64,000 bases of DNA, taken from assembly GCA_028622995.1 (NCBI GenBank), contig JAJQJQ010000025.1, positions 1,736,001 through 1,800,000 on the forward strand. The letters run 5' to 3'. Each line of letters opens with the position of its first letter. Within the stretch, counting starts at the first letter, position 1. Below, piece after piece: positions 1 through 11,998 of the stretch. A program made the position numbers and the translations under genes. A model generated the notes under the pieces. The model worked only from the letters and a program-made list of their open reading frames with translations, made no database searches and had not been told where the DNA came from. This DNA is from Panagrolaimus kolymaensis (taxonomy: Eukaryota > Nematoda > Chromadorea > Rhabditida > Panagrolaimidae).

Positions 1-1
1 C

Positions 2-283
2 CCTACATATGGATTTTTAATAACAAAAGATGATGAAAACCTTGTTCTTATTAAATTTGATCATAATAATGATACATCTGCTGCTCCCCCATCTTTCCTT
101 ATGGCAATGATAATAAAACAACAAATAAAAGCAATCCGTAAAGAATCGGGTGAAAAACCAGATGAAATCGGGTTATTTATAAATAACGATCAATTTAACA
201 AAGATGAAAAAAAGCGGGTTATCAATGGACTTGAAATATCTTGCAAAATGTTAAAACAGAAGATTAGTTTTATTGAATCTTAA
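2..283 (+). CDS. C-terminal fragment of a divergent Hsp70-like protein (partial at window edge)
   Basis: An open frame runs from the first bases of the window to a TAA at 281-283, giving at least 93 residues with no in-frame start needed, so this is the 3' end of a gene that begins outside. The segment PSFLMAMIIKQQIKAI followed by PDEIGLFINNDQFNKDEKKR aligns by eye with the Hsp70 nucleotide-binding domain stretch in which a helix (Evla.iL..l) precedes the 'avItVPayFndaqR' strand and helix. The usual VPA is replaced by INN, so this would be a diverged member or a truncated one, because the rest of Hsp70 is missing downstream. The match is by pattern only; an unrelated nematode protein is possible. 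Confidence 0.4.
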   Translation, partial: PTYGFLITKDDENLVLIKFDHNNDTSAAPPSFLMAMIIKQQIKAIRKESGEKPDEIGLFINNDQFNKDEKKRVINGLEISCKMLKQKISFIES

Positions 284-638
284 ATCATTTTTCTGCAATT
301 TCGCTTTATTTTTTTTATTCTGTTTTTTATATAAAATTTTAATTGTTTTAAAAGAGTGGAATCTCCAGACTTGTCGCTCTTAAAAATTTAATTTTTTTTA
401 AAATATATATTTGCATTTTTTGAATTGTACTTTGTTGCCATAAAAACCATTCATTAATTCTTTGTTTCTTTTTTTGTTTTAAAAAAAATTATTTCACTTT
501 TAATGTATATTTTATTTAAAAGCCATAATCACTTATTTTATAGACGCACACAATTTACAAAAGGTTATGATGAAAGTTTTATAGCCCAAGTTCAAACAAT
601 AATTATAGGTTGTAGGTTTTTATTAAAAAAAATATAGC
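284..638. other. AT-rich intergenic stretch
   Basis: No supported gene. Long T and A runs only; it separates the convergent ends of the Hsp70-like fragment and the receptor gene on the minus strand. Confidence 0.6.
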
Positions 639-1761
639 TTAATATTCTGGGAAAAAAGATTGACGTCTGACTTTTATCGATGTCATGTTTGTTATGGAAA
701 TTGTAGATTCGGTAGCTATTTTTGTTATGCCTAATTTCTGAGCAATCCATTCCAAGTGATATAATTTCAAATATTCTCTTTTTAAAGCTTGTCTAAAAAA
801 AATTAAAAGTTTAAAAACACCGTTTATTTCTGCATCTAAATTAAAAATTTTCTGGGTTAACTTACGAAAAGAAAAAAAGTAAAATAATTGAAACATAATG
901 ATAAGAAATATATGAAAAATCGTATAAAATATTAAAAATTCTATCAAAAAGCCAAAAATCTGGATCATCTTTGATTTCATAAGAAAATGGAACATAAATG
1001 GTTAAAAATGCATAAAACCCAAACATGGTTTCTGTCCATACCGATTGAATTAGAAGTTTATATTCAACTTTTATTTTTCGATTTAATTGACTCGTTTGAT
1101 TTTGATTTTTTCTTGAATATTTAAATTTTTTTCGATAAATTATAAATGTAGTTATTCCAATAATTAAAGAAATAATTCCACAAATTCCGTTCGAGATTGC
1201 CCGAATCAAATAATCCTGTTTTATATATTCTGAACATTCTGGAGCATAAGTATCCAAGCGACAAGTAATATTCGAAAATGAATATCCGTTAATTATAAAA
1301 GGATAAAGTAAAAGTAAAAATAAAATAAACAAAAAATATTTTTTCGTTGACCAAATAATTTTATGTTTTGTTAGATAAAAAATTGATGTAAATCTGTTGA
1401 GTGAAAGTAAAATATTTGATGGTCCCATAAAAAGCATAATATACCATTCAATAAAGCATTCAAAATATTTAAAAAATGGTATATTTATTATATTATCTGA
1501 ACTCCAATCTTTTGTTAAATATCTTTGACACGTGAATCCAAGTTCGTATAAAGCGTCAAATAAATAACCCCAAAATAATATATAAAAATATGCACTTGCG
1601 ATGGATGAGGATGTAGAAGAAGATTTAATAGATTTAAAGAATTGAGAAATAATAACAATGCCAACAGAAATTTCAAGAATGCATCCAGAATAATAAAAAA
1701 TATCCACAATTCTATCGATATAATTTTTAATTATAGAAAATGTTTTTCCGTCTTCTGACAT
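639..1761 (-). CDS. Serpentine (7TM) chemoreceptor, Srg/Sru-like, two exons
   Basis: Model: join(866..1761, 639..792) on the minus strand, 349 residues, phase closes exactly. The donor reads TTTTC|GTAAGT and the acceptor TTTTTTAG|AC. The protein has about seven hydrophobic segments starting near residue 20, a basic third cytoplasmic loop (RKKFKYSRKNQNQ) and a cytoplasmic tail in exon 2 ending SFFPEY. After TM3 the sequence LLSLNRFTSIFYL occupies the place of the DRY region, which is typical of Srg/Sru class nematode receptors. Such proteins are plasma-membrane odour or pheromone receptors of sensory cilia in Caenorhabditis; ligand and cell are unknown here. Class assignment is tentative, 7TM nature is secure. 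Confidence 0.8.
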
Positions 1762-2747
1762 AATAATTGCTTGGAAAAATCTAGAAAAGAAATTATCAAA
1801 AATTTGTTAAAGCCCGAGTGTCAAAAGTTTTTTTTATGAAAATACAAAATTTTTAAGTAAAAAAAAAGGTTCGATTTTCATCCTTCTAAATTTTTTTTAT
1901 CTCATTTTTCTCATTTTTTGCAAATTTTTAAGCATTTTTTAAAGCAAAGTTAAGGCAAGCTAACTTTTAATTTTGAGACTTTGGCAAAGAAAAAACGAAC
2001 TGTTTTTAAAGTCTTAAAAATTAGAAAACATGGCTTTTTCTTATAAATAATTCCCAGGTGCTAAGAATAACATACAATTATAAAATCTTTGTTCTCAAAT
2101 TTAAGCATCAAATAAAAGTATTACCTTTTTTAGAAATATATTTTAGGTTGCTTGAGGCCCTCCTGAAATGGCTTATTTGTTTGTTATTAAATTTAACTCA
2201 TTCAGTGCACTTATTTTTGTAAATTTAAGAAAATAAACAGAATCCATTTAAAAAACAAATTTATATTAATAGCGTTTTTTAAATTTGATTTTAAAAATGT
2301 GGGCATAAAAATTATTTTTAACTTTCTACCTTTTATTTTATGTAAAATATTTATATTTCCTTCCCACATTTTTGCATTTTGTTGAAAAAATAATAGTAAT
2401 ATAAAAGTTATGGAGTTACATTTATTTTAAGGTGTTATTTATAAAAAAGGAAATTAGTTTTTATATTTTGTTTACTCGATTTTGTGTAATCAAATTTTAA
2501 AAGGAAATAAATATTCATTTTATTTTTAATGAACTCTGTTATTTCTTAGTTTTTAAAAACTTCAACTTTTTCTTTTTTTTTACTTCCTTTGCTAAAAAAA
2601 AAGTTACTTTTTCGAACCAAATAAGCCGTCAGCAAGAAAATATTAATAGATATTTATTTGTTAACGAAACGGGACAATAGTAAAGCAACAACGATAACAA
2701 CTTGAATGAATATGTTATTAAAGACCGAATAATTCTAACCACAATTT
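1762..2747. other. AT-rich intergenic region
   Basis: About 1 kb between two minus-strand receptor genes. I see homopolymer runs and no coding exon, RNA gene or repeat pair that I can support. It must contain the promoter of the 639-1761 gene and the 3' end signals of the next one. Confidence 0.6.
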
Positions 2748-4038
2748 TTAAATTCGATTTGATCCAACTGATGATGGAGCTACAAATATTTTTTTAATTT
2801 CCAATTTAGGTTTTGAAAATATACTTTGAACATAAATTTTATAAGGTTTCACGTAATATAATAAACAGCAACAATCAATAAAAAGATGAAATGATAGAAA
2901 TGGAAAAGGTAAATAACCCAAATATGCAGCATTTTTTAATTGAAAGACAAATAATATTCCTGCCATTCCAAATGGAATATAAAAAGATACAATGGCATTT
3001 AAAAGTTGAATTAAGAGGTATCTAAAATTTATGAAATATTTTAATGGGTAAAAAAATTAATTAATAATTTACTTATAAAGCATTCGTTGAAGTGCATAAG
3101 TTTCTTTAGAAACAGTCTTTTTAATTTGTTTCATTTGATAAAAAAGTATTCCATTTAAAATTAATAATGTTAAAGCAGCTGTTCCCAATCCCAAACAAAC
3201 CAAAACGGTTAATAAAGTCCCTAAAATATAAATTTTAAGCAAATGAGTTAAAGAATTTTAATAAAAATGAAAATAACAAACCTAAAATTTGATTTTCTGA
3301 TGTAAGAAGAAAGCCAACAGATACCGGAATAAATTTATATATTTCTTTTAAAGCAGGAATATTTCTTTCAAATAAAGTTTGAGTTTCATCGGGATTTTTT
3401 AATAAAAGAAACAATGGAACTAAAAAAAAGAAATATCGATTTTTTGAAAATTTAAGGAAAATTAAAAAAATATTTTTTTAATCGCTTTTTCTAACTTGAA
3501 GCTTTAAAAAAGGAAATAACAAACCCGAAATACTTATCCATCCTGCAAAAGCCCAACAATTAAAAACTATGGTAATTAATTTAATAAACCTTTCAGATTT
3601 ATCTGTTTTGTTTAGCCCCAAAACAACAGAAACTCGATAACCAAATGCATAAACAAATAAACCAACTACAGAAATTCCAAAGAAAACCATTAAAACAATA
3701 AAATATTTAACACAGTCTTTATTGATAGGAAAATGAGTATATGCAGCAATAATTGGAATGGGTACAGGAACAACAAAATTCATGAAACAAAGTAAAGTTT
3801 CGACACACATGTTGCAAATTAATTGACTTAGCAACACATATTTAAATTTTCCCATAGCTGGGGTGGATTTTTTGTGAATTACAAATACAACAAAAGCAAA
3901 GGAAAAACATGTAATCACAAACATAAAATCCATTATCCATCGAGAATAATAGAGCAAATTTGGATAAAGTAATTCGTCGACGGTAAGATTTTCCCATTGA
4001 GATAAATATTGATTTTTTTCATCATTTTGAATTTCCAT
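2748..4038 (-). CDS. Serpentine (7TM) chemoreceptor, Srh/Str-like, four exons
   Basis: Model: join(3525..4038, 3282..3419, 3073..3220, 2748..3021), 357 residues, all phases close. Exon 1 ends at TCGG|GTTTGTTA; the longer open frame to 3478 is intron read-through. The protein starts MEIQNDEKNQYLSQWENL, has seven hydrophobic segments, and ends with the typical Srh/Str closing region FPFLSFHLFIDC followed by LLYYVKPYKIYV, where the 'PY+' motif follows TM7. The intracellular loop reads LYKYLLIQLLNAIVSFYIP, the 'LQ..L..Q' position of Srh/Str receptors. It is a probable chemosensory receptor; it is not a close copy of the other receptors in this window. Confidence 0.85.
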
Positions 4039-4311
4039 TTTAAAGAAATAAGTATGTTAGTTAGTAAATTTATGTTTTAACAAAATTAAAATATGTTGGT
4101 TAGACTTATTTGAAAATTTAATTTAAAAGAAAAACAGGTGAAAAATTTAATAAAAGTTTTTTGGAAACTTATTAGTCGTTGCCATTCCCGTAAATTAGTT
4201 TATGTTCGAGAAAAAAAGTTTTGTACATGAGAAAACTATTATAAATTTAAATAACTTAAAAATTAAATATATTTTTATTTATAAATTTTACAATTAAGAA
4301 AAATATAAAAT

Positions 4312-6961
4312 TTATATACAATGACATAATTTTTTAAGTATAAAATCATCCACACAATGTGAAGTAGTACCATACCTAAAAAGTTACTTTTCCAGAATGA
4401 GATATAACAACATAAAGAAAATATTCATTACCTATTATTCCTTTCAATATCATTTAGCACTGTTAAATTTCCTGTTTCTTCATTTTCAATTAGGACCCCT
4501 TCGAATATTGCATTGGAAGGAGTTTGAACGGAAAATTGAACTCGATAATGAAAAGTTTTGAATTTATCAACAAACACTGATGAGTTTCCTTCTTCCATTA
4601 TCACAGAAGATGGAGGAAGTGATAGTGATAAAGATGTAACTTTATCCAATTTCATCCATAAACATTTTTCCTGAAAAAGTCAAAAATTAAGATATGATGA
4701 GGGATACTGTAGCTCAAAAAGTTTTCATCTATAGTCATGCCTTGCAAAATGAAACCCTTATGTTCGCTTACAGTAACATTCATTTCTTTAAAATAATTAT
4801 GGATTTTTTGTAGCACTAAATTAGCAAATTTTGTTCCATTGAATGTTGGAAGTTCAGTTTCTTCAAAACATGGACAAAATTGATACAGTATTTCCGCTTC
4901 AAAACAACTTCGATGTGGAATGGAGGATAATAAAGAAATGCCACGAGGTAAAATTGGGGCACTATCATTTGAAGAAAAACCCTTAAAAAATATTTATTGA
5001 AGTCAGTGTTTGAAAAAGTTACCTCTAATGTATGTTTTATCAAAGCATGAAAATCAAAATGACTTGTTAAAACTTTTCTATTGGCTTTCAAATTTTCTGC
5101 CAATTTTGGATGTTTCTTTTTAAACCATTCAGGTATTTTCACAGATACCAATGGAAGTTTAGCTTCAATTCGACCAAGTAAAGTTTGACGAAATGATGTC
5201 ATTCGTTGCCCATGGTCAGAAAAAAGTATTATAATTGATTTATTGAATAATGGTTCATTTTTTGAAAAAAATTCAGCTAAATCTCCATCAATATATTGGG
5301 CGGTATCCATATTATCATGAAATAATTCTGTAAACCATTGATAAACAAATTTTCTCTTTCCATGGTAACCTGAAAAAAATCGCTATTGTCGAAACTACCG
5401 TAGACTTGATTTTTTTTTCTTATAATTTTGAAAAACTTTTTAAAAAATAAAAAAAACCTGCCTTTCAAAAATGAACTAATATGATCGAAATGAAGCTTAT
5501 GAATTGGAATATCATCATAGCAATAATTTGTGCTATTCTTTCTCAATTCTGATTCATCCATAACCGAATTCCAAGGACGTAAATAATGATCACTTGGTGG
5601 ACGATCAACAAAGCCATCTAAATTAAAAGAAAATAAACCAAGCCAAGGCCAATCTTCAGAGAAATAAGTTGCGTATCCTTTCTTTCCAAAAGTAAACCAT
5701 GGTAAAGTGGTCCAATTATCGAATTTCGACCAAAGAGTCATAGGAATAGTGGTATTAAATTCCTGAAAAATTTTTTAGCATAATTATTACCACCTTTGTA
5801 CCTAATATTTAGTTGGGTGATACAAACTTTATTATTATCAACAATAACATGTTCTCCAAGTAAAATAGACATAAGATTTGGATAAGAATTTTCTCCAACT
5901 TTAACATGTTTCTCCAAAGTCACAAATCCAAGTTTATCCATAATTTCATAGTTTTTGGTATTTCACGATATGCATTTGATCTTGACATAGATTCTAATCC
6001 AATCATTATTAAGCTCAATTGGTCTTCGGTTTCATTTTCGAATGGCCTAAAAGTTACGCTAGCATATATTTTCGCTTCCAAATTTATTAAAAAAAAATTT
6101 TTTTTACTTTCCAGTTTCGATTGAAACATTTTTAGGTATAACTGTAGCATATTGATATCGATAAGTTTCATTATTTTGCGAGTGTATACAAAGAATATCA
6201 ACAAAATCTTTTTCAATTTCAATTTGAGTCGAATTCAATGGTAACCATTTTTCATATTTAATTGTTTTATCACTAATTCCAGAATTATGACCAAAATATC
6301 GATATTTACATATTGAATCAGGGTCCAATAAGGTTAAAATACGATTAATAAGAGAAGTTTTTTTCTTCTAAAAAAATATGGGATGTTGATTAGGTAAATT
6401 AAAAAACTATAAAAACATATGTACTTGTATCGATTGACATTTAAGAGGTGAAAGCTTCTCAAAGTATCCGGATATTCTTGGATCAAATGGATATGCAACA
6501 AATTTACAGCTTTCATTATTTAAGAAATTAAAAGTAGCCTAAAATACCGGAAATGAATAAAAAAACTTTGAAAGCGCAAAACATGTTATAAGTTGTACTT
6601 AGTCGTCGGTGGATTGTTTCTAACAAAAAAGTCACCTTTTGACAAAGGTTAATTTTTTGGTACTAAATTCATGCTAGAGAAAGAACTATAGTGGCTTTGT
6701 GTTTTACCGTTTATTTTAAGTTTAATTAAAACTAACATCAATACTTTCCATTTGATCAAACATAGCTTCTTTTTGAAAAAATACAAAATACCATAAACTT
6801 AGAATTCCAAAAAATATAATAATAAAATATTTTAGATATGAAAAGGCTGCGACATTGTTAAAAAATATTGTTGTTGAAATTGGTATTTTTGAATATTTGG
6901 TAAACATTTTAGAAAATCTTTTTACAAGCTGAATAAATGGCTGCGGGTTTTCATACACCAA
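4312..6961 (-). CDS. DUF229 family type II membrane protein, nine exons, one apparent 1-base deletion
   Basis: Exon chain: 6737..6961, 6425..6538, 6108..6367, 5828..6046, 5462..5762, 5023..5369, 4772..4981, 4432..4670, 4312..4375. The product is about 659 residues if one base is missing near 5942-5946. Residues 45-62 form a single membrane anchor after a short cytoplasmic head, so the body is lumenal or extracellular. Hallmarks of DUF229 (alkaline phosphatase/sulfatase-like fold): CKFVAYPFDPRI, the GLESMSRSNAYREIPKTMK block near 225, GYATYFSED, IILFSDHGQR near 425, SHFDFHALI, and the closing RYGTTSHCVDD...LCHC. In exon 4 the frame ends after PKTMK and resumes as MDKLGFVTLEK one base out of step. 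Exon 5 joins exon 6 in frame only with a GC donor (AAAG|GCAGGT). Either the gene is freshly damaged or the assembly has a base error. Enzymatic substrate is unknown for the family. Confidence 0.85.
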
Positions 6962-8142
6962 CCGATTTCATTTTTTATATTGATCATTTGTGCTCTTGTT
7001 ACTACATACCAAAAAAATTTTTTTAAATAAGGCTTGAACTTAATTGATCGACAATAAAAACATAAAAAAACGTGCAAAATATAAAATTTATATTGGGACT
7101 CATTTATATTTTTTTATGTGTTGGCTGAACAAAAACTTTGATTCATTTCTCTAATCTGAATGTAGCTTAACACATCGATATTTTAGAAAACAAAAGGTGC
7201 GAAATTTTTATCCTAAATTGAATAATCCTTTTTTTATTTTCGTTTTTTTCCCAAAAAAACCATTAATCAACTATTCCTCTAATCAGAATATAAAAATATA
7301 AAAAATAAATGAAGAACAAGAGTTCAAAAAATACTGTATATAATATATAGTTTTATTTCCGTGACAAAATTTAAGGATGTTGCTATTTCATTATTTGAGC
7401 CAATGACACTTTGCAGAACGTGTATCCTTTCATGAAATGTGGAATTCAGTTGGAATTCGAATTTCGTGAACACTGCATGAAATATATTTGCATTCACAAA
7501 ATTACATGGCTGAATTTTTCAAAAATATGAATGCAAAATGCACTATGTTAAGTTCCAGTATTTAAAAATTTTTTCCAATAACTTCCATTTTAAATAAATA
7601 AAAAACTTTTAATGCTTTTGTAGAAAATTAAAAAAGTTCCACGTATAATAAGGAAGTTACTCGTAATTCATGTTATTCAAATCAAATTAGAACAAAAATA
7701 AATACATGTCTCTCATATCTACGTGAGAAGTTGAATGTTTGGTAAGAAAAAATCCGATAAGGGCATATTTACTTTCAAGTTTGTAATTAATCTTTTGAAC
7801 TCTCGTTGTGTATTGGTACTTTCACCCACAGATATCATTTTTTTCGTGAAAACATATAACTTTTTTGTTAAATACCCATTAACAAACTTTAATATTGGGG
7901 TGTTGAAAAAAAGTTAAATGCTAAAGCCATTATTTTTTTCCTTTACAAAATGAAACAAAGTAGTTTTTTTTTGAAATTGTAAGTTCATAAGCATTTTTTT
8001 CATTCGAGAAGAATATTTTTTGGCGACTGTCGTGTGTGTATAGACAAAAAATCCAGAACATTCTTATTTTTAAATACATTTTTTTGTTTTGGGTTTATTG
8101 ATTAATAACAATCGATTGATTTGATTTGTTTGTTATAAAAAT
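6962..8142. other. Intergenic region between divergent genes
   Basis: This 1.2 kb lies between the start of the DUF229 gene (minus) and the start of a receptor (plus), so it carries both promoters. A 60-codon open frame at 7735-7917 has no recognisable product and I do not call it. No repeat pair or RNA gene seen. Confidence 0.55.
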
Positions 8143-9106
8143 ATGAGTTTTGTTATTACAATAACATTGGTTCATCACATCGCTTGCTTGTTACTATCAT
8201 TATTAACATTAAAATATTCTGCAAGCGTAATATTTAATAAAACTTTGATATCTAAAAGTAATAAATTCTCACCAGTAATTAGCATATATTTTGCACTTCT
8301 TTTTATATGGTCGTTGCTTACCATAATTAATTCTGCTCATCTCATAATTTTATGGAGACGAGAGGAATATCAAAACGCATATAATATCCCATTTTTATTT
8401 TGGTTGGGACTTTTTCCTTATATTTTTAATTACATTGGAACAGCGTTAGAAATTTTTATGTGTTTAGATCGATGTGCTTCAATAATTTTTCCATTAAAAT
8501 ATTCTGCAAAATATCGAATTTATTTTAGTCTTTTCATTATTTTTGGACTAGTTGGGTACGCTTATGGAGTTTTATATTTCAATTTTTCAACCACTATAAT
8601 TCCCAAAGAATCCGCATGTAGAACTTTTGGATGTTTGTTAATAAATAACGCAAATGGAAAATTATTTCAAACTAAACTTTCCATTATTATTTCAAATACA
8701 ATTTGCGGAATTTTTTTATTTTTATTAATAAAAATTCGTTTAAAAATGAATAATGTTATTAATCAAAGAATTTGTTCTAATTTATTAATTATTATTTTGT
8801 CATCAACTTTTTTTGAAATTACTCCCACTCTTATTTCCTTATTTATGGATGTGGTAAGTTACATTCTAAAAAAATAAAAAAGAAAAGATGAAAACTAATA
8901 ATTAATTTTTTCAGATTGGTCAAAAATATTTGTCAAATTATATTGGTCCCTTTGCTATCACTTTTACTGCAATAAACATGACAATTTGTGCAGCATTTTA
9001 TTCGAGAGCTTTTAAAAGAGCTTTCAAAACAAACGCAATATATAATAATAATAATAATAAAATTGGAAATGTTGTTGTTGCTATTAATGTTAGATCAGTT
9101 GCTTAA
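8143..9106 (+). CDS. Serpentine (7TM) chemoreceptor of the DRC family, two exons
   Basis: Model: join(8143..8853, 8915..9106), 300 residues, phase 0 junction (GATGTG|GTAAGT, TTTTTTCAG|ATTGG). It has seven hydrophobic segments. After TM3 the motif reads EIFMCLDRCASIIFPLKY, i.e. DRC instead of the DRY of classical receptors. TM6 carries TTFFEITPT-like FFEITPTLIS, and exon 2 begins IGQKYLSNYIGPFAITFTA. Exon 2 ends in a tail with five consecutive Asn from an AAT repeat. The same two-exon layout and motifs occur in the cluster at 52-63 kb, showing these are one gene family. Assignment to a named nematode class was not possible. Confidence 0.85.
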
Positions 9107-9182
9107 TGTCAAATGGAGTCAAATAAAGAGAAGAAAATTTGAGATATGTCTAGCTACTAATGGTACACAAAAATTTCTTGTT

Positions 9183-9402
9183 GGGATCCAGTAAAAACCG
9201 CTCGGATCCAAATTCCGATCCGATCCAGTAAAAACCGATCCGATCGCTTTTTTTATAAATATTTTTTAAAAAATTCAAAAAAAGTGAATTCAAATTGGCC
9301 GCCAGAGAACCAAAGAAAAGTTTTTTTGCACTGAAAAGGGATCGGATCGGTTTTTACTGGATCGGATCCGAATTTGGATCGGAGCGGTAAATATTGAGAC
9401 CC
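9183..9402. mobile_element. hAT-like MITE, 220 bp, with long TIRs and target-site duplication
   Basis: The left arm starts GGGATCCAGTAAAAACCG and the right arm, read in reverse complement, starts GGGTCTCAATATTTACCG; after that both arms continue CTC/CTCCGATCCAAATT, then GATCCGATCCAGTAAAAACC, giving inverted arms of about 60 bp around a 90-bp AT-rich centre. The flanks are direct repeats TTTCTTGTT at 9174-9182 and 9403-9411. An 8-9 bp duplication fits hAT transposition. The arms contain repeated GATCCGATCC units. No transposase is encoded, so it is non-autonomous. It sits just 3' of the receptor gene. Confidence 0.8.
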
Positions 9403-9411
9403 TTTCTTGTT

Positions 9412-9812
9412 CCCATTTAATTTTTATTTTTTTAGTTTTTTTGTAATAGAATTGAAGCTGAAAATATAACAAAATTCGGCTTATAGCTTCATCAAAAAAA
9501 AGGGAAAAAATGACCGAGTGTGATGACTCATTTCCCCTACCATCTGTTCTCAAAAGCCAAAACTTTAGTGAGAAAAGAAATACCAATTAACTAAATTATC
9601 CAATAATAAGATCAAATGTTGCAATTAGCCTATCATCGACTATTTAGCAACATTGAGCAGAAAAATGTGTGAACAAAATAAAAAAGTGCATAAAAATTGT
9701 CAAAAAGAAAAACAGCATGCAAAGAGTACGTAAATATGCAAATTTACTGTTGCTTCATTGTTAGCAAAATACATCAATGAAAAACACACATTCATTTTTC
9801 TGAAAAGCTGCG
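9412..9812. other. Intergenic region upstream of a membrane-protein gene
   Basis: About 400 bases, AT-rich, with no supported gene or repeat; it precedes the start codon at 9813 and should contain its promoter. Confidence 0.5.
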
Positions 9813-11859
9813 ATGAAAGGTGGACGCTTCTTTACTTTTGTTGGTTTGGTATTATTTTTTACTTTGGTTAATGGAAGCCCATTTGTTGATGAATTCATCA
9901 AAAAATATGAAAATATGGATGCTGATAAACAATCTTATATTCATGAAATCGAACAACTTGGACCAAAGTAAGTTAACCTTTTTTTGTGATTGTAAAAATG
10001 CATACTTTTGGCAATGTGTTCCTTTTTTTTGAAATGCCTTTGAAATGGAAAAAAGTTGCTACTTTTGTTGTTTCATCTTTGAACAAACTTGAACCTAATC
10101 ATTTCTTCTTTATTTTAGTGTCGCTGTATTGAATTCATTCGAATCGTTGGATGTTGAAATAAAGCTTGAAGAATTTCCAAATCTTAAATTTGTTTCAATT
10201 CATGAAGATGGTCCCTCCTGTTATCATATGCTACAATTCTATTTGAAAATCAAACAGAATGGAGATGATGCTTTTATTGAATGTGAAATTCGTAAAAATG
10301 AAGGAACATGCTTATGTGGTGAGTAACTTTTTACCATTCTTGCTATTCGCTTTAACTTTATATATTCTTCTTATACGACTATCAATGAACATTATTGTCT
10401 TTGATATGTTATCGATGTTACTAATTTATTCGTAACTTTGCTTTAACCATGATTTTTTAGGCGAATCTGAATTTCAAGTAAACTTATCACCAACTTCAAA
10501 ACACATTGTTATCGATAACAAAATTTTCGGGGTTATGGAGAGTCAAACTTTCAAGCAAATCTTCCAAGAATGTAAACAAAATACGCCGTTTGCTTATGCT
10601 ACTGAAAAACATCAAAATCATGAATTCATCAAAGCTCAATCGCATATTGGTGTTACAAAATATTATCCTGGATATGATTATAATGATCGATGCTTCTATG
10701 CTTTGGTTTCATCAAGTAAAGAAGATGCAAATCCATTCAATGTTGTCCAACCAAAACCTTCAACTCTTCAACCTGATTCAAAACATCAATATTTGTATTC
10801 AACAAGCGATGTTCCAGCTGAACTTGCAGCAAATATTAGCTTCGTCAAAGATGGATGGCCAAAAATCGAAGTTATAACAAATAAAGAGTATCAAAGAATG
10901 ACTTTCTTAAAACCTGCTGATTCAACTCATATTCCTGCTTTTTTGTTTGATATACCAAAATGTCACGGTACAAAGTAAGTTATAGGTTGTTTTGTTTGTA
11001 CCTATTAGATCGGTATTCGAATACTTTCTTGTTAATACCTATTGTCCGTTAGAAAGTTCAAAACGTTATTTTCATGTTAATCAGACTAAAAACTTGCTCA
11101 ACGAAATGTACATATGTATTAATTCTGTATCTTATTACTTTTCATTTTCAGGATCAAATTGCGTTTGTTTGAAAGAGAAGATTGTACTTATTACATATAT
11201 CAAACAAACTTCCTTCAAGTATCACCTCGTGGATATGATGATTATTCAACAAAGTTTGATAAAGCCAAGTTATCTGAACAAGCTCTATATTATCGATCAC
11301 CGTTTATCCGCATTGCTTCACCGTTACAAAAGCCATTGGAATACAATAATGATATATTATGTAAGCATGAAATTGGTGACAAATATGTTGTTGAATTTTT
11401 GGAGGTTTATGCTCATAAAGGTCTTAAAGAGCCTTGCGATAGTTTTGGTTTTGTTACTGTAAGCAACATTTTCAGTGGTTTTAAACTTCTTAATGTTTCT
11501 GGTTTTCAGGGTCCAGCAGTGAAAGTTGAAATTGAATATGAAGAACCAAATGTTACAACTACTACGGAGCCATCAACTTATATGAATTCATCAACGGAAA
11601 TTCCAATTGAATCTGCATCTTTTTCACCATGGTTTCTTGCTATCATTGTTGTGTAAGTTTTCTTTTCTCTTTCTCTCATTTCATATAGGATAGTTTTAGA
11701 ATGTTCTTGTTATTATCAGCTGGTGCAATCATTTATCTCACCCGACGAAAATGGTTCAAAGAAGCTCGAAAGGATTTGGATGAAAATGCTTTTTCTCATC
11801 ATTGGCAAATACCTGTTTCTGTTAAAGTTGAAGATGAAAATGATCGAGTATTTGATTAA
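9813..11859 (+). CDS. Unrecognised type I membrane glycoprotein, six exons
   Basis: Model: join(9813..9967, 10119..10318, 10461..10974, 11152..11458, 11510..11652, 11700..11859), 492 residues, all phases close. The start ATG gives an N-terminal signal peptide (MKGGRFFTFVGLVLFFTLV, cleavage after NGS). The ectodomain of about 410 residues holds spaced cysteines, including CYHM near 100 and the cluster TCLCGE near 120, then a Thr/Ser-rich stalk (NVTTTTEPSTYMNSSTEIP). A single transmembrane helix (FLAIIVVMFLLLSAGAIIYL) follows, then a basic stop-transfer and a 37-residue acidic tail ending NDRVFD. The layout suggests a cell-surface adhesion or receptor-like protein. I do not recognise the ectodomain family. 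A polyadenylation signal AATAAA lies at 11915-11920. Confidence 0.8.
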
Positions 11860-11998
11860 ATTGTTTGTTTCATTTATTATGTATTTATTTATGTATGTAC
11901 TTTTTTATTTAATGAATAAAGAGTTATCGTTGTATATTTTATTAAACATTGTTTCATATTTATAAATATGTAATAGCACAAGAAATGCACATTCATTA

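Noticed and set aside
5738..5941. Second frameshift in the DUF229 gene after NIRYKGG
   Set aside because: An earlier donor (AATAAA|GTTTGT at 5827) joins in phase to EFNTTIPMTLW, so the apparent break is intron sequence.
9290..9586. 98-codon minus-strand frame over the hAT-like MITE
   Set aside because: Half of it translates the transposon arm; no homology or start support.
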